A stretch of 64,000 nt of DNA from Eumeta japonica (taxonomy: Eukaryota; Arthropoda; Insecta; Lepidoptera; Psychidae): NCBI GenBank assembly GCA_005406025.1, contig BGZK01000219.1, positions 248,001 through 312,000 of the forward strand, given 5' to 3'. Below are positions 12,185 through 23,700 of the stretch, in pieces (positions within the stretch are counted from its first letter, which is position 1; every line of letters begins with the position of its first letter). A program made the translations under genes and the position numbers. The notes under the pieces are model-generated. The model was not told the origin of the DNA. It searched no databases and saw only the letters and a list, made by a program, of their open reading frames with translations.

Positions 12185-12350
12185 ATAAAAGGTTTAAGGT
12201 TCAAATATAAAATAGGTTCAAAGGTTCAATAAAGGCGCTTTTAAGCGCCCGAAACCGATAAGCTTGCTTGAAAAAGTTGATGGATGTCAGTGAAGCAAGA
12301 ATCGTACCGTGTGGAAATCCATAGTCTCTACCTAACCCTCTATAGAACAG
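12185..12350 (+). mobile_element. RTE LINE 3'-end relic
   Basis: From about 12,262 the plus strand reads 'gcttgcttgaaaaagttgat', then 'gatgtcagtgaagcaagaa', then 'tgtggaaatccatagtctct', then 'ccctctatagaacag'. The same succession occurs at 23,575-23,680 and 37,850-37,950. It corresponds to the C-terminus of the lepidopteran RTE endonuclease-reverse transcriptase (a DEAREVCQDR-like block, then K/RWKS, then a YPSGK-like end). Only the last 30 or so codons survive. A small hairpin GGCGCTT/AAGCGCC lies at 12,234-12,249, just upstream. Confidence 0.7.
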
Positions 12351-13083
12351 ACGTATGTAATAATATTCCTGTTTACAACATGCAATATTAAGGTCTACAC
12401 TTTCTATTCGGTATCACTAGTAAAATGTCATTAGCAATGTTAACTGCAGTAGATGCACTTAGCACATAGAGTAATGCATCTGAAGATCTCTTCGGACGGC
12501 ATGCAAGTCGAATGTTAATATGTATATGTATAGATTTAAAGTCTATTCGTTATCTGCGTGCTCCACGTTATGGGTTATGAAAGTATTAAAAAAAATGAGG
12601 AATGTATGAAATTCAAAAAGTAAGTAGCCTAAAACCATTTAAAAACAATACTGCGTCGAAGGATCGCATATCGATGCGTTCAGTAGCTTTCATCATATCC
12701 GGAAAAAGAACACAGATACAATAAAAACTACTTGGAATATAATCGATAGTGAAACTGGAAAACACATATACCGGAAAACAGAATTTCAATTAAAAATTGA
12801 TGATAAAATTTTAAACATATATATAAAAACTGCCTTTGCATTTGAAAAATTTTTTTACTAGCATTCCAGTTTCAAGTACACAATCTCGAAAATCATCGCC
12901 CACTTTCGCTGAATCTTTGTTGAAGCGAAACGTCGATGATAGTGATGTTATGTTTGATTATACTCATGTCAACTAAAATGACGTTAATAAAATATTCAAA
13001 TGTAAAAAATTAAAAACAAACTGTTGATTTTAATGACCTTTCTTTAAAAATAATAAACTGCATTTCTCCATGCTATAAATTAA
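12351..13083. other. AT-rich spacer, no gene seen
   Basis: No coding frame. A-rich stretches near 12,590 and 13,010 may mark old retrotransposon tails, but nothing diagnostic is present. Confidence 0.55.
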
Positions 13084-13475
13084 TTTTTATAATAAGATTC
13101 CAGCTGAAATTCAAAACCTAGCATTTTATTCATGGAAACTTTTCGTTGAACAAAAGTTATATGGTAAGGACTATTATACCGTGTCTGAACATCTTAATGA
13201 AAAAATCCATGGGATTGAACTCGCTCGACTATCAGATCGCTTCATGGTACTTCTAAATGTTGTAATAAATTATTAATTACTCAATACTTTGTATTGTTGA
13301 GTAGAAAAAAGCAACTCGAGTTTTTTGCCCATTCTTCTTGAAATGAATCAGCATTTGGAATAGGTGGTAATGTTAATGTCGAAAATAATTCATTAAAGAC
13401 GTATTTCAAGTGAGATTTCTATCACCTACGAAAAAAAGCCATTTGCAATTTGATTTCATTTTGATTTGATATCAT
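13084..13475 (+). mobile_element. LINE 3' end, copy 1
   Basis: This shares a long collinear stretch with 51,690-52,080. Matching blocks include 'ttataataagattccagctg', 'ttataccgtgtctgaa' with 'catcttaatgaaaaa', 'aataaattattaattactca', 'tgcccattcttct' and a terminal run of TTTGATTT units. Translated with frameshifts, the early part resembles the tail of a jockey/CR1-like polymerase (a FYNKIP-like block, then YYTVSEYLNEK-like). The 3' pentanucleotide run is a typical LINE terminus. It is a truncated, dead copy, and the exact clade is uncertain. Confidence 0.7.
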
Positions 13476-14881
13476 AGTATTATACTATAGTAGTTATACC
13501 TCCTGCATTCAAATTGCCGTTAATTACAATTACGCCCTTTATGAACCCAACAGTGAAAAGTGCTCGAGAATTAAAGCATCACGGTGGTGTGTGCACGAAA
13601 AGTTGTGTAAATTAATTAATATTTAAAAAATAAAATAATTGTTGTGGTAATAAGTGGGTACAAACTGCAACTCCCATCGTACTTTTACGCTATCAAAGTT
13701 AATTATATTCAGACATATACTCAATATACATATTTCTATTACGCATACGGTATTAAACCGATAACAAAAAGAAAGTTATTAGATCTGTCAAGAATATAAA
13801 TAAATCCACACACAATCAGCCAAATAAAAACATTAAAAAACGACAAAGATTGTTGCTGTCTGTGTTCGACACAAAAGAAAAAGAGAAAAATTTTATGCTG
13901 TATTTTTAAAGACTTTAATTATGACATTAACTGATTTGGGCGCTAAATCGTATGCGCATGCTTCATCATTATTCATGGCGCTGATAATCATTATAACTTT
14001 CACACAGAACACCGAGCGAACTTTAATACTTTTATTATGCATAATTTTATAGGGCAGATAATCAACGATGACGTCAGAGAATAAATCCGGGTAATAAATG
14101 GTAAAACAATTATAAAAGTGCTTCGAAATGCTTTTTTAAGGACAACCAATTCGCATCGCCTTGCAAATATTTCACATGCTTAATGAGATAGTGATTTCAT
14201 CCAAGATTCCGTTACGTCGTTTCGGTGACAACCGCCGTCGGCTATCCCTTAATAGACCGGGGTGGATAAGTTGAAATCAAAGTCCCACAATATACAGAGA
14301 TTGTGGGAGGGTGTGCCTCAGAACGTAGAGTCAAAAAACTTGACGCAACAACTTCATTGGAGAAACCTTTAAAATGAGCATTTTCTTATATGAGATAAAA
14401 TTAGACTGTCCTGCCTTTAAACTAGTAAATAACAGATATTATATTTGCAATAATGCGATAATGTACGCATTTTTATGTGAACAGATAATTTGCGGATTAC
14501 AGTAGAATGGGTACAGTTAAATTCTACTTTTATAATATGAACTGCTATGATTCGCATTTTGTGAATCTGTAATAAAGGAAAATCTATTTTTTAGATTAAA
14601 TATACTAAGAGTTGAAATATACGCTCCTGTAACCGAGAGTTAGATATAAACCATGATAGATTGAGTTGACAATGGCATGAAATCTCAAAAGTCTTAATAT
14701 TTATTTATGCATCCATTTATTTAGGTATTTGGATTTACAAACAATGATACACGCAAACTGCTAGTATCGAAATATCTGCATGTGTAACAACAACATCGTG
14801 AACCACAGAGTAACTATTTAGCATATTTAAATTTTTTACGTGCTAAAGATTAATTATACAGAGATGTCTAATTATGGCTCA
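13476..14881. other. Spacer, mostly AT-rich, no gene seen
   Basis: A moderately GC-rich patch at about 14,200-14,330 contains the hairpin CCCACAAT/ATTGTGGG at roughly 14,284-14,308. Otherwise nothing is recognisable. Confidence 0.5.
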
Positions 14882-15125
14882 TCAAATGCGCAGTACAGTC
14901 TTGACAATATCTTTTTTGAAGAGCCCGACAGCCGACGCCTTGATGTCGATAGGGTTGAATTGATTGTAAACGGCAACGAGTCGACGCATCGGTGACCGCT
15001 CAGCAGCTACGCTACGACAGCGGGTGCTTGAAGACAATCGGCGTGGCCGAGCGCGTCTCTTTGTTAGACTCATTAAGGATTCCTTCCTAGCGTGACATTC
15101 TATTGAGAGCCACGCGATCATATTT
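14882..15125. other. GC-rich island, possible non-coding element
   Basis: A block with many CpGs and no recognisable coding content. A minus-strand frame of 79 codons spans it, but the translation is arginine- and serine-rich as expected from CpG-rich DNA and fits no family I know. Confidence 0.45.
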
Positions 15126-15719
15126 GATGTGACATATAATAAATAGGTCGTACCACATCATAACATCAAGCTGGAGACGTGTGGAACTCGAGTCCAATAA
15201 GTTATACTTCTTTAATAGACACCTGTATAAAAATCTATCAAAATAACACTGTAGTGCATTGGCTGACAGTATCGATAAGCTTTAGGATTTCTACGACGTT
15301 GCCAACTCGAATTTTCGTGGTTTATAATTCTAGATCGGTTAAGCCTACACTTGTTTGATTACAAGCGAATATTCGTGGAAAAGCAATTAATAAAACGATA
15401 TTATGTGAAACCGAGGATTATAGATTTTATCATTATCACGAATTGATGGGATCAAATACTATGGCTGTAATCTGTACGTGTACCTATTAATAAGTAAATT
15501 GATTTTTAAATCCTTGTATGACCTTGTTATAACTGTCGTCTTAAAAATATTACAATAAAGACCTACATAAACATTAAGAGCAAGATGACAATAACTGCAT
15601 TTAATCTTGGACTGAGACACTTTGCCCAAACTATGCAAGAAATATCTACAAAAATTTTTGCAAAAAACTATTTCCCCACCTAATCGGCAACACAAATCAT
15701 GCGACCACAAAATCTATGA
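15126..15719. other. AT-rich spacer, no gene seen
   Basis: Two overlapping frames on opposite strands (83 and 85 codons) cover 15,459-15,879 but show no domain signature. Confidence 0.5.
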
Positions 15720-15880
15720 TAATGGGACAAACGGACGTGGAGTGCCGCTTGCGCGGACCGAGTCGCGGCACGAGCGCGCGGCAGCGCCCGGCGCACGTCC
15801 GGCGCTTCCGGTCACTTTCGGACACTATCGGGTGACCACGCCACCACCGTCAAAATCACTCGTCGGCCCTTCTCTTTAAG
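15720..15880. other. Short, very CpG-rich island
   Basis: Core at 15,738-15,812 with repeated GCGC and CGGCGC strings. No hairpin longer than a few pairs and no coding evidence. One of the many isolated islands of this window. Confidence 0.45.
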
Positions 15881-16448
15881 CGAATAAAACAACTTATGTA
15901 TTAAACTAGAATTGAGATGGTAGACGATAAGAGAAATAAATTTTCGTAAAATAATAGTTCTAGTTTTGGTGTTTTACTTGTGTATATATAAATGACCTTA
16001 GCGAGATCTACCGCGGTCCTGTGGATAACATGGTGTAATATTGTGATCAATAGTTGGCTCATTACATACATAGGAATTAAGTGCCAATTGAATCACGGTC
16101 CGCGTATAACGAGCCGCCCACTCGGTCCTCTGTTAGCGTCTGCAATTGATAGCAGAACCTGGAGTTTATATTCTCTTCAACTACTCAATGCATACAAATA
16201 AAAGCTTCGAAAATGAAGACTGCAAGCTCATCAATTTTGACGGTATACGTATGAAGTTTAAAGATGATATAAGCTAATTAAATTAGATAAAATCTACAAA
16301 AATCCTATACATTCTTATATACTGGAGATTATTTTAAGGTCTTGGTTCTCCACGCGGGATCGGTCGGTATATAATCTGATAGTAACTCCAAAAGTAAATG
16401 AAGAAAGGTTCAAATCGCTATAAGCATCAAACTTGACAGGTAACCAGT
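15881..16448. other. Spacer, no gene seen
   Basis: AT-rich apart from a balanced block at 16,000-16,160. A 69-codon frame there has no recognisable features. Confidence 0.5.
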
Positions 16449-17024
16449 TTGGTTCAAGGATGTCCATTAAGACAAAATGTAAAATCTTATCGAAATGTAT
16501 GCAAAAGTTTAGGATTCCATAAGGACTTTTCTCGATCGTATGAAAAGGAATTCTATACATGGCGATCTGAGCCTTCTCACTTCACTATATGGGTGGTTAT
16601 CATCAATTATAAGCTCACCAAACCCGAGAAAAGAACCAAGGATTTTCGAACGATTTTAACGACGACAGTGTATATTGAAATTAGCACTGACTATCTAATG
16701 CCGTTCGGAGCTGGAAATCATAAGCACCGTATGACTTCCGCGGGTATCGCATGTGAAATCACGGCCGCGCTCCGCATTTTTAATTTCGATGTGCGCGGAC
16801 GCAGGCCAATGGACTTTTCGGTGCCGGAAGTCGTCTACGCGGAAACAGCGTGGCGCTCTGTGCATTTTATTTTCGTCGCAGGATATTACGATTTTCGTGA
16901 GGGTTCATTCACACTGCGCCGACGACACATCTCGATTGGAGATTGCTATCACGCGTACCGTTTCCTATCGCCGTCGCAGGTAAAGACTATAAATTTAAAA
17001 GTCGTATACGACACGACTCTTTGA
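16449..17024 (+). CDS. Longest open frame (191 codons), hypothetical
   Basis: An uninterrupted frame with ATG at 16,449. The second half overlaps a GC-rich island (16,740-16,985), which lowers the chance of stops. The first half, at about 40% GC, is also open, which is less expected. The predicted protein is basic to neutral, without signal peptide, clear membrane segment, repeats or a motif I can name. A nested 76-codon frame exists in another phase. There is no neighbouring gene, and I saw no good polyadenylation signal directly after it. It could be an exon, a young gene, or a chance frame across a conserved non-coding element. I lean towards chance. Confidence 0.2.
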   Translation: MVQGCPLRQNVKSYRNVCKSLGFHKDFSRSYEKEFYTWRSEPSHFTIWVVIINYKLTKPEKRTKDFRTILTTTVYIEISTDYLMPFGAGNHKHRMTSAGIACEITAALRIFNFDVRGRRPMDFSVPEVVYAETAWRSVHFIFVAGYYDFREGSFTLRRRHISIGDCYHAYRFLSPSQVKTINLKVVYDTTL

Positions 17025-17789
17025 TATGGCATAATATTGTAATATGTAATATGTCGTTTAGCTCGTTAACTTCGGCCTCCGTTACGGAAAAATACTTTGT
17101 TTTGAAATTTTTCAACGATACAAACAAAACATGTCAAGGTTATATTCTACAATGAAGACAAAAATTATCACATGCAAGTATTTTAAAATAATAATGTAAT
17201 AGAAAAATAATAACACGGTTTCAGATAAAAAGCAAGAAATGTTTTTCGAATACAGTACAGCTTATATTTAAAGGTCTTTTTATTTCCTAGGGAGCTTTAA
17301 GTCTTTTCCACTAGGTGGCTTATCAAGAAAAGTTACTTTTAAGAATAATTTTGACTTTGAAATCAACCTGTAAAAGTATTTTTTTGTTAAAAACGAATTT
17401 AAAAGGAGTCCATGATTTTCGACCTAATCTAATATACTGTGTTCACATCAATGTAAAAAGTACTAAATTTCCATACTATATTAACTAAATATCTAAAGTA
17501 AAACTGTCATCTGTCGTGACAAATAAATCATCTCAGTTTTAAACGAAGGCTGAATGAACACGCTCGCGTGGGCAGTGCAGGTTCGACTGGACGCACAATG
17601 CAAAATAATATGAACCATATCACGATGCAATAGAATTTACTTTATAATTGCAACCAACTTTTGTCGATTTAATTCAACCTGTAATTTAAACCATTATTTT
17701 CAAACTTTATTATAATGGTGGTAAAGTCTAAACTTAAAGAGTACGACTTTGAAGAGACAAATGTACAGTGTTTACGTCCAAAAAAGGTG
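17025..17789. other. AT-rich spacer, no gene seen
   Basis: No recognised repeat or coding frame. Confidence 0.55.
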
Positions 17790-18010
17790 CTAAACGTAGC
17801 CGTGGCCGGCGAAGTCGTTTAACTGATCTAGTAACGAGCCAGATCGAAATCGGCCTTTGCGTGGTCTCGTGCGCGCGCGCCGGACTCGACGCTTGACAAA
17901 ATCGTAGAGCGCATCCGACTTTCGTCGTCCGGATACGCCGCGGACCTTCGGAATAGCCACGAAGGTCCGGATTTGATTCCGGTAAGGCCACATCGCGACG
18001 TACGTCGACA
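17790..18010. other. GC-rich island with a 10-bp hairpin
   Basis: A CpG-dense segment including GCGCGCGCGCC at about 17,870. CGGACCTTCG at 17,941-17,950 pairs perfectly with CGAAGGTCCG at 17,960-17,969 around a 9-nt loop. Minus-strand frames of 85 and 73 codons overlap and are not recognisable. Candidate regulatory or structured element. Confidence 0.5.
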
Positions 18011-18779
18011 AATCCGATGGTTAACGTTTAAAATTGTAGCGAGTTTTTTGTCCGTTTTCTTTGATTGTCCGCAATATTGGCTTATTTATAAGATAATGGT
18101 TTGTATTTACGAATTCACAAAAAAAAAATTAGCTTATTTCTTCAACAGTACCAAATTAGTTTATTGCAAAGATGTTATTTTTTCTTTTAGGAATTAGTAT
18201 CAAAAATTTACAATCAGTCTAGTAATCAAAGTACCTTCAAGACATTACAATATAATGCTTTAAAATGCTAGAATCATAAACTTTGTACATCGACCTAGTT
18301 GCGTGAAATAATATAATATACGTTATAGGCATTTTTGAAAAGGAAACAAAGCGAGTTAAAAGTAAATCAACAAATGTTTCTTAAGATATTGGTTTTATTA
18401 TTTTGTTGTTTTATAATATATATAACGCATGATCGAATTTCATGGTTTTTACATTTTAGCTGATCATTTTGTAACGCATAAAGTACACCATGTAAGTATT
18501 TGCTACAAAAGAAATCTAGCCTATGGCACTTAAACAATCGAAACTAATCGAATAGTGCCCATCATTTAGGATTCGATTTAGTACTTCAGATTTTATAATG
18601 GAACAGATGTTCATACATTGATACATATACACGCCAGTAAAAACATAATTCTTTTTTCGGGTCGCACTAGTCAGGTTAAAATCATCGTAAGCATCAAACA
18701 AACAAATGAGCATTCTCAAGTAAGTTTTACAAACAAACTTCTCGTGGACTAACATAAATTAATTTCAAACATGTCCGAA
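18011..18779. other. AT-rich spacer, no gene seen
   Basis: Long T/A runs and no identifiable element. A 79-codon minus frame at 18,516-18,755 shows no family features. Confidence 0.55.
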
Positions 18780-19200
18780 AGTCGAAAGCCACCGCGTGAC
18801 ACGTCCATTATCAAACTATCAAGTTAATTTATTGTGGGCCATTGTTGCCGGCGCTTGTGGGCCGCGGGCCACATTAATTTGAATAAATCGTATTTATCTC
18901 GGGAGCACTCCGATACAGTAGCCGGCGCGCGCCCAAAAAAGGTCGACTTTCGTGTCGCCACTCGGACGAGAGAGGAAAAAAAAACGGACACGTGTCTAGA
19001 TCGCGCCAGCGCCAAATTTGGGGCGGCGTTAGGCGCGATAAAAGCCTAAAACGGCGAGCGCTCTGAGTCAGCCGCCCACGCGGCGCAGGTTGATTGCGGC
19101 CGATCAAATTAAGTTTTGCCGCGCGCGAGAGCGCCCGCGCCGCGCGCGACGACCCCTCGCGATCTCGTCGGTCGAACGACTAGCCACCGGATAATGGGGC
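18780..19200. other. Large CpG-rich island
   Basis: About 420 bp with dense CpG, including GCGCGCGCGAC-type strings near 19,141. Frames of 60-100 codons occur in several phases, the expected effect of GC-rich DNA, and none looks like a protein family. A GCGATAAAAGCC string near 19,035 resembles a binding site for posterior homeodomain factors (TTTAT/ATAAA core), but that is only a short motif. Confidence 0.5.
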
Positions 19201-19439
19201 TTCTGACCATTATCATATTGTCCGAGAAAGGAAAAAAGACAAATTTACACAAATCTGATGATACAATTCATTCATATTTACGATCTGCAATTACGGCTTT
19301 CAACGTGATCTATTCGAGTAGATGTGTAATTCGATATATCGTTTCAGCTATTGGACATCCACTGTTGGACCTAAACTTAATATGCGTAATAATTATAATA
19401 ATCCAGATAAGCTAGAATACTAGAATTCCGTGCCATAAA

Positions 19440-19870
19440 ATCATAAGCCACTTGCAGCCAACAGTGGTCCCGGGCCTTCACCAATTCGTTGGTCCGCTCA
19501 CGGGAGACCGTCCCACGCTGCGAGACGCAGTTCGTAGTAGCCACTCGAGAAGTTTTATTTCCCAGCGTTTGTCAGCTATACCAGCCATGTAGTCTGCCTA
19601 TTGCCACTTCAACTTATTCTGCGAGCTACGTCGATTAGTGGCGTTCTTTTGCGGATTTCCTCGTTTCGTATTTTATCTCACACAGACACCCCGAATACGG
19701 TCTTTCCTTCACGCGTCGAGTGACTTTGAAATAGTATTCGAATCTCATCACTGGCAACGTGCTATTAAAAACCATACGTCTATGGACATCAAAGTATATT
19801 AAATTTGAAGATACTTCACAATTAATCAAATTCGACGTATAATATTTTTCGAGGGAATCCAGCAATTTCG
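19440..19870 (-). mobile_element. RTE LINE C-terminal relic
   Basis: On the minus strand, from about 19,710 downwards, the translation follows the C-terminal text of lepidopteran endonuclease-reverse transcriptases. It shows an IKYETRKSAKERH stretch (the family's RIRNEEIRRRT-like block), then a VAE-like stretch, then a degraded WAGHIARR-like block, then TTLVKARDHCWLQVA near 19,450 (the family's DDLVKVAGSRWLRVA-like block). Frameshifts and missing pieces interrupt it. This is a different sublineage from the 12-, 23- and 37-kb fragments, whose ends are of the DEAREVCQDR type. Confidence 0.65.
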
Positions 19871-20779
19871 TACAGAAATTAATTTATTATTATTACTTAT
19901 ACGATTTATAAACTTCAGTAGGGTTACGGTGAGTTGGTGAAAAAACGCTTAGTTCTGCTGTATATGCAATTAAAAAGATAAGAAATTTGTCCGATATCCA
20001 AACTGCCAGATTGGTTTATTTCGATTGTTTCCATAACTTGATGTCATATGGTTGGTGACATGCTGCGGATGTTAACAGAATACTCGTGCTCCAACAGCGG
20101 CCAAAAGATGTACAGACCGGGACCTTATGTTTCTCTTGGAAATAAGTTTAAAGAATATGTAATCCTAACTGTCATATCGAAGTTTCTATACCAAAATTTA
20201 ATACACGTAAGCAAAACTACAATTTTTTAATAAAAATTGTGATAGACTTAATTTCAATATGAGAACTAAAAATAAACTGTGTGCATGTTACTCGACTACA
20301 TGAAGTCGCGAATTCATTCAGGAGGCTCTGTGTGCAGGTCTCCTCGTCACATCGCAGGGTTGACTACGATTTCTGAAGATATACAAAATTGACCCTTATA
20401 CAAATTTAAAGTTTTTATTAAGCAAACATTTTGCAAAAAAGCGCTATTACACAATTTCTGAATATTTAAAGGATAAATGGTAATAACCAGTTCGACTCCC
20501 TAGAGGTCCGTTTTTCTTGCAATAGTTTCACATATGATTGCAATTCTATATAAATTCGGTTTGAAAAGAGCCACCCTCAAGTTTCATGATCGTTTTTTTT
20601 TGAAGAATTACAATAAAAAAAAATATTAAAATACTGTAAATTTTCTAAATGTTATGGAGTGGATGTTTTGAATTTGAATTTATTTTATAGCCGCTTACAC
20701 TTGAATACCAATCCCGATCATATCTACATTTCACTCAATTCACAGTGATTTTCAAAACGATTTCGACACTAATACGTTG
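19871..20779. other. Spacer, no gene seen
   Basis: AT-rich with a balanced patch near 20,280-20,370. No recognised element. Confidence 0.5.
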
Positions 20780-21015
20780 TTTGAAGATGCCGATTGGATG
20801 AAAACATTTTGAACGGTGCCAATGTCAGTCGGCCGCATTTTTTTACAAGAACGCTAGATCAAAAGAGCAAAATCGTCGTACATAAGCCCTCTAAATTGCG
20901 ATGGCATATTGCAAAGGGCAGAGTTCATCACGCTGCCCACCGCCACCGGCTCGGTAAAATATTAAGAACACCAACGGGCGTCCACGCTATTCGCTTCGAG
21001 AAGAAATATTTATAA
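20780..21015. other. Balanced-GC block with a 73-codon frame
   Basis: A frame on the plus strand (20,794-21,015) translates to a basic, histidine-rich peptide with no known domain. The block stands out from AT-rich surroundings. It may be a conserved non-coding element or an old coding relic, and I cannot tell which. Confidence 0.3.
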
Positions 21016-21366
21016 GGTTTTTCGTAAATTAAAAATAACTTTAAACTTTATATAGCGATGTTCAAAATATAACGATTACCAATAACGTTCTGAAGATTAT
21101 TAAAGCAATTCATCGATACTCTGATGTCATTATCTTCGATGACTAAGTACACCACATTAGCACTGCATATTGTTTATGTGCTGTCCTGTATTGTACTGGT
21201 GTGGTCACTGGTCTGCCTTTTCCAAAATATGTGCCTGATGATTATTTAGAAAAAAGTTGCATCATGTCGTGTTTATCTATAATTTGACATCGCATCGAAA
21301 AAATATTATCAACTTGTTTTCATTATTTTGTAAATCTTATTTTTGTCATCCTACTATAATAGTCAC

Positions 21367-21460
21367 TACGGCTTTATAGCCGTATGAATCATTTTAAATT
21401 ACACCATTATTGGTATAAATTACACCATTACACCAATAATGGTGTAATTTAAAATGATTC
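21367..21460. repeat. Two adjacent hairpins, one with perfect 29-bp arms
   Basis: The first hairpin pairs TACGGCT (21,367-21,373) with AGCCGTA (21,378-21,384). The second starts 2 nt later: the arm at 21,386-21,414 (begins GAATCATTTTAAATT) is exactly complementary to 21,432-21,460, with a 17-nt loop. The loop repeats part of the arm (ATTACACCATTA), so the structure looks like a fold-back of a duplicated segment. It is too short for a known fold-back transposon and matches no microRNA I know. Confidence 0.9.
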
Positions 21461-21724
21461 ATTAAATCCATCCAATTACCTACAGTTCATGTTATTCTAG
21501 ACGTCTTCGAATTCAGTAATTCAGTATATGTCAGTCACTCAAGAAGGAGCTATGCTCGATGCACCTCTGCGATGCAATATTCGAAACTAGAAAATACGCG
21601 CAATAACCAGAGCGACCAACATAGCTCATAAAATCAATACGTTGAAATAGTAGTCAGCAGTTCATATTGCTAGAGAAAAGTGTTTTAATGGTGACCACAC
21701 ACCGCACGACGGTTTGTGGTCACC

Positions 21725-21850
21725 ACTACCAAGGACGGCGTCTCACAGTGTGGACTGACGACCCGGTCGAGGTGGCGGGCCATCGTTGATTACGGTTGGC
21801 TCAGGACCGTACGCTGTTTAAATCCAAGGAGAAGACTTATAACTAGCAGG
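21725..21850 (+). mobile_element. RTE LINE 3'-end relic
   Basis: The plus strand encodes GRRLTVWTDDPVEVAGHR, then a stop, then LRLAQDRTLFKSKEKTY. This corresponds to the conserved GRPPTRWTDDLVKVAGSRW-like then AQDRSLWRSLGEAY-like C-terminus of lepidopteran RTE proteins, the sublineage also seen on the minus strand at 19,440-19,870. One stop codon replaces the tryptophan. Just upstream a 12-bp inverted repeat (GGTGACCACACA, with TTTGTGGTCACC at 21,713-21,724) lies at 21,690-21,724. Confidence 0.75.
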
Positions 21851-21869
21851 TCTTATTGCTGAAACATTA

Positions 21870-22015
21870 TTAGTAAAGAAGTAATTAGCCATACTAGGCA
21901 TAGTATTACCCGATCAGGTATCGAACTCAAAACACAGTGTCGGAACCACAGATTCGGAAGGACGCGTACGCACGCCCAGTCCGCGACTCCTCCCGAAAAT
22001 TTGTGGTCGGAACAA
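21870..22015 (-). mobile_element. Possible tRNA-derived SINE relic
   Basis: On the minus strand there is a box-B-like GAGTTCGATACCTGATCGGG followed by TAATACTATGCCTAGTATGG, matching the common lepidopteran SINE layout of a tRNA-like head with GTTCGAT-CC followed by a CGGGTAATAC-type stretch. An upstream GTCCTTCCGAATCTGTGGTT would be the 5' part. Box A is not clear. Diverged and probably truncated. Confidence 0.45.
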
Positions 22016-23299
22016 AAGATTCCCCCGTGGGAAGTCGAAATCTTTTATCAACGCGAAACATTAAATCATGTCAAATACTACCCTAAGGAAGTGCGACATT
22101 ATTAAACGGAAAACGAGCTGTTAGTGTCAATAAATTTATATTGTATCCAGTTTTTCCAATATTTATTACCATTGCCCTGCCAAGGAGTCTTTTCGACCTG
22201 TTTTTTTTTTTTTATCAAAACTTAAAAACTTTTGCTAATGCAACTTTTCAAAATGCTCGGAACTTGACAACATCTAATTTATCTAACGCAATTCACATTT
22301 TATAAGATTTTTCATACTTTTAGAATAATGTATAATTAGTATTCATCCTTACCTAGGTCCGACGACGGATGTCCTAGGCCACGCATCATAATAGATCATT
22401 GGCGTGACGTCGTGGGTGGTATTCACGCATTCTACATTTTAAATTGATATACTTAAAGCTGTATTAGTCGGAAATAAAATGAATAGACATGCTGTGCCAA
22501 AATTACATTTATATTATAATTCCGTTTTCTTAAACCGTATACCAATCTAGGTTTGGTATCTGTACCACTAAATGCCCGAACTGCAGCAAAATAGTCATTA
22601 CGAAAACAGATCTAGATCTACGATCCAGAGCCTAAAATTAGATTCTTAGACTGATTCATATTGACAATATATAGAAAAATATTTTGACTGCTCACACGGA
22701 CAAATCAAATAATCAATAATACCTGTTATTTAACGGCCGTGCGTATTATAATCAACATATAAATTAAAGGCTTTAAATATTAGCATATTAGTCGTATATC
22801 AACTACAATGGATGAAGATGATGTTAATTATGTGATAATAAATAAAATTTAATTTCAATAATTAATCAAAAAATACGTAATAATCCCGACGAAAACATCG
22901 AGAAAATCTATTAACACTCCGTACATCACAATATTACACCTATCTTATTCACCATTTATGAGAATAACGAAAACATAAACCACATTTAAAATACGTTTGT
23001 TTATTCGGTTACGTAAATGAACTATCTTCTTAATTCTTTTCTAGTCATCCCATACGAGTCGGATTCCCCTAATATGTAATATTGTAAAGGATATTCACTT
23101 TATTTTTAGAGCAATAGAGACAGAAGAACGGAGCAATTATCATTATATTTTTTCCATATTTCCTAATTTAGTTAATGTCTCTCGACAAATGTTTGGCTAT
23201 CCATAGTAGGGTCTCGATCCCTACACTTATGTTCAGTAATACATAGGCAACGGTACGGTAACACTTAAGTTGAGTATGGCAGAAGAAAAGTAGAATCAA
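22016..23299. other. AT-rich spacer, no gene seen
   Basis: Contains a T-run at 22,200-22,213 and a balanced patch at 22,350-22,430. No recognised element. Confidence 0.55.
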
Positions 23300-23700
23300 T
23301 GCAGTGGAGAAGCTTTCACTGCGTGTGGAGTTTCTATGAAAAGCAGATGTAGGAACAGTGACATCAGAGAGCGATGTGATTTGAAAGAAGAGAAAGGTAA
23401 GTTGCCATCCTTTCCAGATGATCTGGCCTTCTGGAAAAAATGAATGAAAGAAGATTTACAAAACAAATATATGGAACAAATGTGTGTGGTGGACAGATCC
23501 CAAAAAAAAAAACTCTATGCAGACCAAATTGGTGGCATATTATAAAGGGCGTAATTTTAAGCACGCGAAACCGAAAAGCTTGAATGGAAATATTGATGGA
23601 TATCAGCGAAGCAAGAGAGATATGCAAGGACCGTACTATGTGCAAATCTCCAGGTTCTGCCCATCCCTCTGCAAATTGGATCGCATAACCAGTGAAAGCT
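23300..23700 (+). mobile_element. RTE LINE C-terminal relic
   Basis: The longest of the DEAREVCQDR-type fragments. Plus-strand pieces include RERCDLKEEKGKLPSF, then a DDLAFWKK-like block with a stop where the family has a GHLERM-like stretch. Next come LQNKYMEQMCVVDRSQKK (family: TKQIYEADVNG-like) and LYADQIGGIL. The end matches 12,262-12,340 and 37,850-37,950. Several frame changes and stops show it is dead. It supports the assignment of the two shorter fragments. Confidence 0.72.

Noticed and set aside
12320..12345. CCTAACCCT as telomeric TTAGG-type repeat
   Set aside because: A single unit only; it lies within an RTE 3' end.
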